In this document: in pieces, positions 61,557 through 63,063 of the stretch
How the letters are laid out: every line of letters begins with the position of its first letter
Numbering within the stretch: the stretch's first letter is position 1
Source: Rhynchonema sp. JSB1_4
Taxonomy: Eukaryota; Nematoda; Chromadorea; Monhysterida; Xyalidae
NCBI GenBank assembly: GCA_030248065.1
Contig: JASAMV010005224.1
Coordinates: 1 to 64,000 of the forward strand
Length of the DNA: 64,000 nt
Direction: 5' to 3'
Position numbers and translations under genes: made by a program
The notes under the pieces: model-generated
What the model was told of the DNA's origin: nothing
Databases searched by the model: none
The model's input: only the letters and a program-made list of their open reading frames with translations

Positions 61557-63063
61557 GAGGTGGTTGTGCGGCTGATGTTTCAACCGTTGATTTCGGAGCT
61601 GGTTTTGATACAGCTTCAGTCAAAGCTGCCAGTCGACTGGGACTGACTGATTTGGCTCTCGTTGGCATCACCTGAAAATTGCGAGCAAAATATCTCTTTG
61701 TGTAATACGTAGTCGTGCAACCTTGGCAAATTATGATCATTGCTTTATTTTCAATTTACGACTGATAACCCACCGGAATCTGTTGTGCCCGCTTGCTCGA
61801 TTCGTGCGCTCGTGCCAACACGGCCGCGATTTGTTTCGCTTCTTCATCCGTGATATTCGACTCCGACGGGTCGATTTGTACCATCGTCTTTGCGATCGGC
61901 GATTTAGCTGATGTTTCACTGCTGCTGGTTGATTGATGACGTCTGGGTGAGTGCAGAGCGGCCCAGAATTTGTCGGACAGGGAGGTTTGGTGCTCCAACT
62001 GGAATGCAGCATAGTTTTTTGGAGAAAAAAATATTCTGCGAAACTCTCTTCTCGTGTGCGTGATCAATTCACTTTACCGATGTCTAACTCAATTGGCTTA
62101 CGTGCGGTGCACTGGGCGTGACCGGTGACCGTTGTCTGCCCTCTTGTTGTGCTGGCTCCATTCCTTGATCAAGTGTCTCCTGCGTCGACGACTGTTGCGT
62201 ACGACGTTGTCGCCATTTGGATCGATATCGAAACGGATTGTCGGGTTTGGTGTCGGGCGATCGACTTTCGGGCGCATCCGCTGACGCACCGCGTTTCTGC
62301 TTTATTCGAACCTGAATACCGCATGTCTCGCCATTTCTTTTTTTTGGGTTCCTATTCATTTGGGACCGTGTTCTCATGTATAGGTCCTTGATACATATGT
62401 CTGGAAATATATTTGAATGCTGTGTCTATTTTAAGGTACCAGCGAGGCATCTGGTCGTTTTCTCATTTGTCACCCTGAATAATGGTGGGTGGCATGACGT
62501 ATATCAAGTTTGGTTCCCAAATTGACCGAATCTGGTTTTGATGAAATTTCGAAATGTGACTGTACAACAACGATAAAAATCTGTAGTGTGCTCGCACCTT
62601 GGCAAAAACGGGCGCCGTTATCGACATGAACGGGTCAATTTCGCTTTTCGACTCCTGAATTTCGGGTGATTTTGGCGAGCGCGGTGAGACTGGCGTTAGG
62701 GCACTGGTCGTGGGCTTGTCCCATGGCGGCTGCTCCGTTGATGATGACTCGGATCGACCCCGCACCTCGAACGTTTCTGAAACATTTTTGTTTATATTTC
62801 AATCTCAAAACATTTATCCTCAACATATTCATGAAACATCACCCAAGACACGTACCTTTCGAGAGCGATTCCATCATCAATAATCGCGACTGTGATGTTT
62901 CGCCGACAGGCACATTCTGTCGGTGCAGTTCGCGTCTCGGCCGTTTCGTGGCCAATTTGATGAGCGTGTCTTCGACCTCACTTTCTTTTTTCTCAGATTC
63001 GGCCGGCTCTGGCGTCACACCATACACCGTTGTGTTCACCGTGTCATAGAATCGCTTGAACAT
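1..63063 (-). CDS. cla-1: Giant active-zone scaffold, clarinet/Piccolo-like (55 exons, 3' end beyond window)
   Basis: Clarinet, Piccolo, Bassoon, Fife and RIM are presynaptic proteins that cluster and dock synaptic vesicles at release sites. Here one frame runs from ATG 63063 through 55 GT-AG exons, about 10,760 codons, and all junction phases agree. Approximate residue positions: N-terminal disordered region 1-1334; giant repetitive exon 1335-6027; helix-repeat exons to about 7850; a CxxC-type double zinc finger at 8140-8250 (CPLC, CTEC, CHLC, CSMC), closest in spacing to Piccolo/Bassoon; a PDZ domain at about 10,540-10,650 with carboxylate loop [10 protein letters not shown] and the stretch [10 protein letters not shown], very like Piccolo. 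C2 domains, expected next, are off the left edge. The huge length and the single giant repeat exon fit nematode clarinet, known as a protein of roughly 9,000 residues. The orthology call is inferred from domain order; a RIM paralogue is less likely because of length and PDZ type. Confidence 0.8.
210..566 (-). other. 357-bp intron between exons 54 and 55
   Basis: Nothing recognised in it. Confidence 0.5.
567..691 (-). CDS. cla-1: Exon 54
   Basis: Phase 2 to 1, acceptor ccttccag|TGATGC, donor TATTCAG|gtgacc. It follows the [23 protein letters not shown] then acidic Tyr-rich sequence. Confidence 0.82.
759..867 (-). CDS. cla-1: Exon 53, PDZ C-terminal part
   Basis: Phase 1 to 2, acceptor cttgcag|GAGACC, donor ATCAGAAG|gtggca. 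With exon 52 it reads [20 protein letters not shown] then [17 protein letters not shown], completing a PDZ fold very close to Piccolo's. Confidence 0.9.
932..1057 (-). CDS. cla-1: Exon 52, PDZ core
   Basis: Phase 1 to 1, acceptor ctttttag|CGGAAG, donor GAAG|gttggc. It encodes the PDZ carboxylate-binding loop and strand ([20 protein letters not shown]), then [20 protein letters not shown]. The GGKxxPGxxGExGAYVAxV signature is characteristic of Piccolo, RIM and clarinet PDZ domains. Confidence 0.9.
1143..1427 (-). CDS. cla-1: Exon 51, PDZ beta-1 strand
   Basis: Phase 1 to 1, acceptor ggttccag|GTTACG, donor GGCAAAG|gtatag. A Gly/Arg-rich linker ends with [20 protein letters not shown]. The IKRILIT...DP stretch is the first strand of a Piccolo/Fife-type PDZ domain. 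Confidence 0.88.
1490..1703 (-). CDS. cla-1: Exon 50
   Basis: Phase 0 to 1: Tyr/Pro/Gln-rich with a polyQ run ([16 protein letters not shown]). Acceptor ctttccag|TCCCAT with a TGAAACATCA box just upstream; donor ATCAAG|gtcggt. Confidence 0.82.
1879..2039 (-). CDS. cla-1: Exon 49
   Basis: Phase 1 to 0: [20 protein letters not shown] then [20 protein letters not shown]. Acceptor tttctag|ACATCG, donor CCGGAG|gtacgg. Disordered, basic/aromatic. Confidence 0.82.
4090..4110. repeat. (GA)n tract
   Basis: Simple repeat in the 5.2-kb intron. Confidence 0.9.
5482..5719. mobile_element. MITE-like inverted repeat
   Basis: About 40-bp imperfect terminal inverted repeats (AAAGGTCGGTTTATACTC at the left, matched by the complement of ATAAATCGACCTTTAG at the right) around a non-coding core. 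Confidence 0.7.
7289..10787 (-). CDS. cla-1: Exon 48, 3.5-kb Q/P/Y-rich exon
   Basis: 1,166 codons plus one base, entering in phase 0 (acceptor gtctgcag|GATGAC). After [13 protein letters not shown] there is a helical region near 10260-10370 ([20 protein letters not shown] and [20 protein letters not shown]) of the type conserved between the zinc finger and PDZ of Piccolo/Fife-like proteins. A basic helix follows near 9400-9470 ([20 protein letters not shown]), then a very long Gln/Pro/Tyr/Ala/Ser-rich disordered stretch with polyQ. The donor used is CCAACAG|gtaatc, which keeps phase with exon 49. Without splicing the frame runs 36 more codons to TAG at 7179. Confidence 0.88.
10788..12263 (-). 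other. 1.5-kb intron between exons 47 and 48
   Basis: No exon-like frame or repeat family recognised. Exons 47 and 48 join in phase 0. Confidence 0.5.
12264..12424 (-). CDS. cla-1: Exon 47
   Basis: Phase 1 to 0: [20 protein letters not shown] then [17 protein letters not shown]. Acceptor catgcag|GAGGCG, donor AAGGAG|gtgcgt. Confidence 0.8.
12517..12628 (-). CDS. cla-1: Exon 46
   Basis: Phase 0 to 1: [20 protein letters not shown] then [15 protein letters not shown]. Acceptor gttttaag|GTGACT, donor CCCCCTG|gtgagt. Confidence 0.78.
12778..12858 (-). CDS. cla-1: Exon 45
   Basis: Twenty-seven codons, phase 0 to 0: [20 protein letters not shown] then RLKQGVA. Acceptor aaatgtttcag|GTTGTG, donor GTCGCG|gtcagt. 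Confidence 0.75.
12941..13057 (-). CDS. cla-1: Exon 44
   Basis: Thirty-nine codons, phase 0 to 0: [20 protein letters not shown] then [19 protein letters not shown]. Short helices flanking SP sites. Donor CAAAAG|gtgact. Confidence 0.78.
13181..13489 (-). CDS. cla-1: Exon 43
   Basis: 103 codons, phase 0 to 0. Thr/Val/Ser-rich, low charge ([20 protein letters not shown] and [20 protein letters not shown]). The intron side of its acceptor (aatttgcag|ACGATG) is a pure (CA)n tract. Confidence 0.82.
13499..13528. repeat. (GT)n / (CA)n tract
   Basis: A pure dinucleotide run about 10 nt upstream of the exon 43 acceptor on the transcribed strand. Confidence 0.9.
13949..14090. mobile_element. Foldback MITE-like element, copy 1
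   Basis: Both ends read GGGTGCAATTCTAGGCTG inverted, with internal GTCGCGTGCACGCG palindromes, so nearly the entire 142 bp can fold back. No coding capacity. The same ends occur at 28296-28500 and 55838-55887. Confidence 0.8.
14516..14694 (-). CDS. cla-1: Exon 42
   Basis: Phase 1 to 0. It carries two further motif copies, [18 protein letters not shown] and [18 protein letters not shown], 28-30 residues apart. Acceptor ccgttcag|GCACCA, donor AAACAG|gtaaga. Confidence 0.82.
14772..15015 (-). CDS. cla-1: Exon 41
   Basis: Phase 0 to 1. It contains [19 protein letters not shown], the first of three copies of an RLVxREx(x)TSP motif, followed by a charged Thr/Glu/Lys stretch. Acceptor gggttcag|GTGCCG, donor AAGAAAG|gtacat. 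Confidence 0.82.
15016..15351 (-). other. 336-bp intron between exons 40 and 41
   Basis: Nothing recognised in it. Confidence 0.5.
15352..15516 (-). CDS. cla-1: Exon 40
   Basis: Fifty-five codons, phase 0 to 0: Gln/Val/Pro-rich ([20 protein letters not shown]) then an Arg/Glu-rich end ([18 protein letters not shown]). Donor ACTCAG|gtgagg. Confidence 0.78.
15634..15720 (-). CDS. cla-1: Exon 39
   Basis: Twenty-nine codons, phase 0 to 0: [20 protein letters not shown] and on. Acceptor actgtttcag|ATACAA, donor CAATCG|gtaacc. Small, lineage-specific linker. Confidence 0.65.
15721..16163 (-). other. 443-bp intron between exons 38 and 39
   Basis: Nothing recognised in it. Confidence 0.5.
16164..16435 (-). 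CDS. cla-1: Exon 38
   Basis: It enters in phase 1. A proline-rich linker ([20 protein letters not shown]) is followed by [17 protein letters not shown]. The donor chosen is CAACCA|gtgagc, which keeps phase 0 for exon 39; an alternative donor near 16226 (CCCG|gtgacg) would shift phase. Confidence 0.72.
16597..16924 (-). CDS. cla-1: Exon 37
   Basis: Phase 0 to 1. It is tyrosine- and proline-rich ([20 protein letters not shown]), with a basic aromatic piece ([17 protein letters not shown]) and an acidic end ([17 protein letters not shown]). Donor GTCACTG|gttggt. Confidence 0.85.
16990..17472 (-). CDS. cla-1: Exon 36
   Basis: 161 codons, phase 0 to 0, acceptor cctttcag|GCGCCC, donor GTCAAG|gtttgt. 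A charged helix ([20 protein letters not shown]) is followed by long proline-rich sequence ([18 protein letters not shown]), a likely SH3-binding region. Confidence 0.85.
17538..17672 (-). CDS. cla-1: Exon 35
   Basis: Forty-five codons, phase 0 to 0: Ser/Pro then a strongly acidic run ([10 protein letters not shown] ... [10 protein letters not shown]). Acceptor ttcgcag|ACTCAC, donor ATCGAG|gtatgt followed by a TGATGTTTCA box. Confidence 0.82.
17736..17855 (-). CDS. cla-1: Exon 34
   Basis: Forty codons, phase 0 to 0: [20 protein letters not shown] then [16 protein letters not shown]. Donor AGG|gtaagt. A helix tail from the finger passes into a proline-rich linker. Confidence 0.82.
17951..18088 (-). 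CDS. cla-1: Exon 33, zinc finger C-terminal half
   Basis: Forty-six codons, phase 0 to 0. [20 protein letters not shown] supplies the last CxxC pair after the characteristic Trp, and then a long helix ([21 protein letters not shown]) as in RIM/Piccolo fingers. The acceptor aacatcag|GAGAAC lies within a TGAAACATCA box. Confidence 0.88.
18193..18391 (-). CDS. cla-1: Exon 32, zinc finger N-terminal half
   Basis: Phase 2 to 0. A helix ([20 protein letters not shown]) leads directly into CPLCTK, CTECG and CHLCGG, three of the four CxxC pairs of a FYVE-related C4-C4 zinc finger. The pattern CPLC...CTECxxxVCxLCG is like the Piccolo/Bassoon fingers, which bind vesicle-associated partners such as PRA1. 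In RIM the equivalent finger helps bind Rab3 and Munc13. Donor CCGAAT|gtgggt. Confidence 0.88.
18490..18764 (-). CDS. cla-1: Exon 31
   Basis: It leaves in phase 2 (donor ATTAT|gtgagt, acceptor aatttcag|CTCGCT). An acidic, Ser/Asp-rich disordered linker before the zinc finger, with [20 protein letters not shown] at the end. Confidence 0.82.
18842..18961 (-). CDS. cla-1: Exon 30
   Basis: Forty codons, phase 0 to 0: [20 protein letters not shown] and more, a charged helix likely to be coiled coil. The acceptor is atctcag|GCCGAA. An in-frame ATG lies upstream at 18994 ([11 protein letters not shown] then AELD), so an internal start here is possible. Confidence 0.75.
19129..19410 (-). CDS. cla-1: Exon 29
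   Basis: Ninety-four codons, phase 0 to 0, acceptor ttccttcaag|GTGCCC, donor GATCAG|gtactt. It includes the proline-rich [19 protein letters not shown] and a Ser/Asp stretch ([20 protein letters not shown]), a probable phospho-region. Confidence 0.8.
19632..19732 (-). CDS. cla-1: Exon 28
   Basis: Phase 1 to 0: [20 protein letters not shown] then a short charged tail. Acceptor cacaacag|GTCGTC with a TGATGTTTCA box 9 nt upstream. The donor AAACAG|gtttga is weak; another frame stays open to 19493, so this exon's 3' end is less certain. Confidence 0.6.
19802..19897 (-). CDS. cla-1: Exon 27
   Basis: Phase 1 to 1: [20 protein letters not shown] then [12 protein letters not shown]. Acceptor cattccag|TGCCCG, donor TCGATG|gtatgc. 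No recognised domain. Confidence 0.75.
20019..20298 (-). CDS. cla-1: Exon 26, tandem helix copies
   Basis: Phase 0 to 1, acceptor caccttcag|GTCGAA, donor CATAGAG|gtgtgt. It continues the array with [35 protein letters not shown] and [18 protein letters not shown]. An acidic tail ([17 protein letters not shown]) ends the helix-repeat region. Confidence 0.85.
20563..20828 (-). CDS. cla-1: Exon 25, tandem helix copies
   Basis: Phase 1 to 0, acceptor gcacacag|ACGGC, donor GCACAG|gttagg. It holds three consecutive diverged units: [39 protein letters not shown] and MLTSMERAQ, the last completed by exon 26. Spacing tightens to about 30 residues, so this part may form continuous helical bundles. Confidence 0.85.
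20829..21195 (-). other. 367-bp intron between exons 24 and 25
   Basis: Nothing recognised except one near-match (CGATGTTTCA, about 21143) to the recurrent 10-mer. Confidence 0.5.
21196..21387 (-). CDS. cla-1: Exon 24, helix copy
   Basis: Phase 1 to 1, acceptor acgtttcag|CGCCCG, donor CCCACTG|gtttgt. It reads [20 protein letters not shown] then a Gly/Thr linker ([15 protein letters not shown]). Confidence 0.82.
21513..21624 (-). CDS. cla-1: Exon 23, helix copy
   Basis: Phase 0 to 1, acceptor acgtttcag|CCACCT, donor CCTCAAC|gtaaga. The exon is almost only one repeat: [20 protein letters not shown] followed by [11 protein letters not shown]. Confidence 0.85.
21709..21923 (-). CDS. cla-1: Exon 22, divergent helix copy
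   Basis: Phase 1 to 0, acceptor ctgcttcag|CCCAAC, donor GGCCAG|gtcatt. An acidic disordered segment ([20 protein letters not shown]) leads into [20 protein letters not shown], a diverged member of the helix family. Confidence 0.82.
22051..22234. mobile_element. MITE-like inverted repeat in the intron between exons 21 and 22
   Basis: Arms of about 60 bp including the perfect pair AATATCTTGCGATTTCGTTG and its complement. Non-coding. Confidence 0.75.
22453..22669 (-). CDS. cla-1: Exon 21, helix copy
   Basis: Phase 0 to 1, acceptor accttcag|GTGGCA, donor CCAGCCG|gtgtgt. A basic Ser-rich lead ([16 protein letters not shown]) precedes [20 protein letters not shown], nearly identical to the first copy in exon 18. 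Confidence 0.85.
22826..23118 (-). CDS. cla-1: Exon 20, helix copy and third GFG repeat
   Basis: It enters in phase 1 and leaves in phase 0. It contains [20 protein letters not shown], then a Pro/Gln linker, then [20 protein letters not shown] and an amphipathic helix ([16 protein letters not shown]). The donor is taken as GGTGAT|gttagt, and a TGATGTTTCA box follows 7 nt later. Confidence 0.83.
23213..23389 (-). CDS. cla-1: Exon 19, second GFGFGKLTS repeat
   Basis: Phase 1 to 1, acceptor ttcattcag|CACAAC, donor ACGTCAG|gttcga. It encodes [20 protein letters not shown] followed by [10 protein letters not shown], a shorter version of the glycine-phenylalanine plus amphipathic helix unit in exons 18 and 20. 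Confidence 0.85.
23514..25323 (-). CDS. cla-1: Exon 18, two helix copies and GFGFG amphipathic repeat
   Basis: 603 codons plus one base, entering in phase 0 (acceptor attctag|TTGAGC). A Ser/Gln-rich acidic first half leads to [20 protein letters not shown] and then a long Ala/Lys/Asp amphipathic helix ([20 protein letters not shown]) of the synuclein/apolipoprotein-like kind. Two helix copies end it ([20 protein letters not shown] and [20 protein letters not shown]), separated by Pro/Met/Gln linkers. Its 8.5-kb upstream intron could hold an internal promoter. Confidence 0.9.
28296..28500. mobile_element. Foldback MITE-like element, copy 2
   Basis: Same inverted ends as copy 1, with a longer, GC-rich inner part containing repeated CGCGTGCACGCG segments. 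Confidence 0.8.
29235..31915. mobile_element. 2.7-kb imperfect palindrome
   Basis: The two halves are diverged inverted copies of one about 1.3-kb sequence meeting near 30540. Matched pairs include 29340-29400 with 31740-31780, 29727-29790 with 31305-31373, and 30140-30260 with 30800-30960. No long ORF. A non-autonomous foldback element or a tail-to-tail pair of element copies. Confidence 0.75.
32165..32410. repeat. 16-bp minisatellite, array A
   Basis: About 14 variants of a 16-bp unit like CATCTCGGTACCGGGT. Confidence 0.85.
32610..32900. repeat. Tandem repeat containing GCCTAA
   Basis: Three diverged units of about 85-95 bp, each with GGCTGGCAGCCTAAGCCT-like sequence. The GCCTAAGCC core equals the complement of the nematode telomere repeat TTAGGC. 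Confidence 0.6.
33105..33305. repeat. 16-bp minisatellite, array B (inverted relative to A)
   Basis: About 12 units of the same family in the opposite orientation. The order of unit variants largely mirrors array A. Confidence 0.85.
33860..35605 (-). CDS. cla-1: Exon 17
   Basis: 582 codons, phase 0 to 0 (acceptor catgtag|GTGCAC, donor ATTCAG|gtatgt). It starts basic and Ser/Pro-rich, then has a helix copy ([20 protein letters not shown], near 35300-35370). A short aromatic patch ([15 protein letters not shown]) and long acidic stretches follow. Near the 3' end [20 protein letters not shown] is more helical. Largely disordered. Confidence 0.88.
35634..35818. mobile_element. MITE-like near-perfect hairpin
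   Basis: About 185 bp with arms GTATACTCTGGCAATTCTTT... and complement, centred on GTCACGTGAC. It lies about 30 bp upstream of the exon 17 acceptor. Confidence 0.8.
36338..36490 (-). CDS. cla-1: Exon 16, Rab-effector-like helix
   Basis: Fifty-one codons, phase 0 to 0, acceptor ctgttccag|CCACAA, donor AATCAG|gttaat. It consists mainly of one helix copy ([20 protein letters not shown]) followed by a Gly/Ser/Asp linker ending in GAWFQSNQ. It is isolated by 4.3 kb of intron on its 5' side. Confidence 0.8.
37185..37292 (-). CDS. cla-1: Candidate alternative first exon
   Basis: In the intron between exons 15 and 16, an ATG at 37292 opens 36 codons ([20 protein letters not shown] ... [11 protein letters not shown]) ending at AGCAGC|gtaagc. 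Its exit phase 0 fits exon 16, and RRLPKFA echoes RLPKWA in exon 7. Worm clarinet is known to have long, medium and short forms from internal starts, so this may begin a shorter form. The complementary strand also has an ATG (37252) with 26 codons and a good donor (AAG|gtatgt at 37329), so the strand is uncertain. Confidence 0.35.
39257..39385. repeat. Small inverted repeat
   Basis: Arms of about 27 bp containing AAGTGGTCAAATCACTTCG and its near-complement, spacer of about 75 bp. Confidence 0.6.
40839..54917 (-). CDS. cla-1: Exon 15, giant 14.1-kb repetitive exon
   Basis: A single uninterrupted exon of 4,693 codons, phase 0 to 0 (acceptor attttttcag|GATGAC, donor GGGAAG|gtcggt). It is acidic and Ser/Thr/Glu-rich, and made of degenerate repeats. 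A module of about 113 residues carries PDKRSKIxWPLPTI (51.9-53.4 kb, later spaced copies to 47.6 kb). Two arrays of seven 20-residue helical units lie at 49.48-49.90 and 48.59-49.02 kb. [20 protein letters not shown] family lies at 45.0-45.7 kb. Longer duplicated blocks at 41.5-44.3 kb include [20 protein letters not shown]. About 30 TESADS/TEGADS motifs are scattered throughout. Eight copies of the Rab-effector-like helix lie inside. Clarinet's long isoform also has a very long repetitive disordered region, so this is its likely counterpart. It probably acts as an extended multivalent vesicle-clustering spacer, which is inferred. Confidence 0.92.
48590..49015 (-). repeat. cla-1: Seven 60-bp coding repeats, array 2
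   Basis: Same 20-residue family in the same order as array 1, e.g. [20 protein letters not shown]. The two arrays and their flanks look like a segmental duplication. Confidence 0.85.
49475..49895 (-). repeat. cla-1: Seven 60-bp coding repeats, array 1
   Basis: Seven units of 20 residues, e.g. [20 protein letters not shown], inside exon 15. Fixed positions: (S/T)P at 1-2, Gln/Glu-Ala at 5-6, Leu-Val at 9-10, Val-Leu at 13-14. Predicted short amphipathic helices. Confidence 0.85.
54918..55307 (-). other. 390-bp intron between exons 14 and 15
   Basis: AT-rich, nothing recognised. Confidence 0.5.
55308..55544 (-). CDS. cla-1: Exon 14
   Basis: Seventy-nine codons, phase 0 to 0, acceptor caacag|GACAAC, donor CTGCCG|gtgagc. 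An acidic start ([20 protein letters not shown]) is followed by a helical [20 protein letters not shown] and a Met/Asp-rich end. No recognised domain. Confidence 0.82.
55838..55887. mobile_element. Foldback element, truncated copy 3
   Basis: Only one arm remains. The break is about 18 nt from the donor of exon 13. Confidence 0.75.
55906..56222 (-). CDS. cla-1: Exon 13
   Basis: It enters in phase 1 and leaves in phase 0. It encodes an acidic Ser-rich piece ([20 protein letters not shown]), [20 protein letters not shown], and the [11 protein letters not shown] stretch encoded by a TGATGTTTCACAGCA box. The donor CAGCAG|gttggt lies only about 18 nt from a truncated foldback element. Confidence 0.82.
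56223..56866 (-). other. 644-bp intron between exons 12 and 13
   Basis: No repeat or exon-like sequence recognised. Confidence 0.5.
56867..57128 (-). CDS. cla-1: Exon 12, Rab-effector-like helix
   Basis: Phase 0 to 1. After [20 protein letters not shown] comes [20 protein letters not shown], a good copy of the recurring helix, then a strongly basic tail ([10 protein letters not shown]). An acidic helix followed by a basic segment recalls the RIM N-terminal helix. Binding is inferred. Confidence 0.85.
57236..57323 (-). CDS. cla-1: Exon 11
   Basis: A short exon, phase 2 to 0: [20 protein letters not shown] then [10 protein letters not shown]. Acceptor acttccag|AGAGG, donor CAGCCAG|gttgga. Acidic helix-like content; no known domain. 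Confidence 0.78.
57454..58177 (-). CDS. cla-1: Exon 10, Gln/His-rich
   Basis: It enters in phase 1 and leaves in phase 2. The first part is SP-rich with a basic helix ([17 protein letters not shown]). It is followed by long interrupted Gln runs ([20 protein letters not shown] and similar), an Asn/Glu-rich segment and [15 protein letters not shown]. The CAA/CAG runs make it length-variable in principle. The acidic AESADE motif seen many times in exon 15 also occurs here. Confidence 0.82.
58291..58461 (-). CDS. cla-1: Exon 9
   Basis: Phase 1 to 1, acceptor ttcggaacag|AACCG, donor GAAGCAG|gtgagt. It encodes [20 protein letters not shown] followed by a Ser/Glu-rich tail ([15 protein letters not shown]). 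Disordered, no recognised domain. Confidence 0.75.
58462..59920 (-). other. 1.5-kb intron between exons 8 and 9
   Basis: Phase 1 joins exons 8 and 9 across it. It contains an imperfect foldback at 59284-59503 and nothing else recognised. Confidence 0.55.
59284..59503. mobile_element. Imperfect foldback element
   Basis: The left arm (GTCCAACCACTAGCTCATGA) is matched by the complement of TCATGAGCTGATGGTTGGAC at the right, and the pairing continues, more weakly, to the centre. Confidence 0.65.
59921..60137 (-). CDS. cla-1: Exon 8
   Basis: Acceptor gtttgcag|CGCACC and donor GCCAG|gttcaa, phase 0 to 1. The sequence is disordered and SP/TP-rich ([19 protein letters not shown]), ending in a basic patch ([12 protein letters not shown]). 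A candidate proline-directed phosphorylation region. Confidence 0.78.
60356..60575 (-). CDS. cla-1: Exon 7
   Basis: It enters in phase 2 and leaves in phase 0 (donor TTTCAG|gtatac). It carries the [12 protein letters not shown] motif followed by [20 protein letters not shown], a predicted amphipathic helix of alternating small and charged residues. No named domain. Confidence 0.82.
60654..60958 (-). CDS. cla-1: Exon 6
   Basis: The acceptor is gttccag|GTTGTA and the exit phase is 2. It encodes [19 protein letters not shown], an His/Gln stretch, then [18 protein letters not shown] and [19 protein letters not shown]. The last part looks ordered and acidic, and with exon 7 it reads [19 protein letters not shown] across the junction. 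Confidence 0.8.
61033..61671 (-). CDS. cla-1: Exon 5, polyglutamine exon
   Basis: 213 codons, phase 0 to 0, acceptor aattttcag|GTGATG. It begins with a basic SP-rich piece ([19 protein letters not shown]), then has a pure CAA run of about 17 glutamines near 61510-61557, then [20 protein letters not shown] and acidic, Ser/Thr/Pro-rich sequence. The [12 protein letters not shown] island is hydrophobic amid disorder and could be a short binding motif. Two TGATGTTTCA 10-mers lie inside it in opposite orientations. Confidence 0.85.
61510..61557 (-). repeat. Pure CAA polyglutamine repeat
   Basis: About 16-17 consecutive CAA codons inside exon 5. Confidence 0.9.
61774..61998 (-). CDS. cla-1: Exon 4, first Rab-effector-like helix
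   Basis: Seventy-five codons, phase 0 to 0. After [16 protein letters not shown] the segment [18 protein letters not shown] is the first copy of the recurring helix ((L/I)xxEExxxIxxVxxRA). It resembles the helix that precedes the zinc finger in RIM and rabphilin and contacts Rab3/Rab27. Rab binding itself is inferred. Donor ATTCCG|gtgggt. Confidence 0.82.
62102..62311 (-). CDS. cla-1: Exon 3
   Basis: Seventy codons in phase 0 to 0, from acceptor gtattcag|GTTCG to donor CCGCAC|gtaagc. It is basic and polar ([17 protein letters not shown]), predicted disordered, and has no recognised domain. Confidence 0.8.
62598..62776 (-). CDS. cla-1: Exon 2
   Basis: The acceptor aatgtttcag|AAACG and donor GCCAAG|gtgcga give a frame that completes a Glu codon from exon 1. 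It encodes a Ser/Pro-rich disordered segment ([20 protein letters not shown]) with several SP sites. Exit phase 0. Confidence 0.8.
62856..63063 (-). CDS. cla-1: Exon 1 (start codon)
   Basis: The ATG at 63063 opens the protein with [20 protein letters not shown]. There is no signal peptide. An acidic stretch ([11 protein letters not shown]) is followed by a basic one (KRPRRELHR). The donor is CTCGAAAG|gtacgt and the exit phase is 1. The TGATGTTTCA 10-mer overlaps the start codon on the opposite strand and recurs 15 nt past the donor. An unrecognised but coding-like N-terminus; an upstream non-coding or trans-spliced leader exon is possible. Confidence 0.75.
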
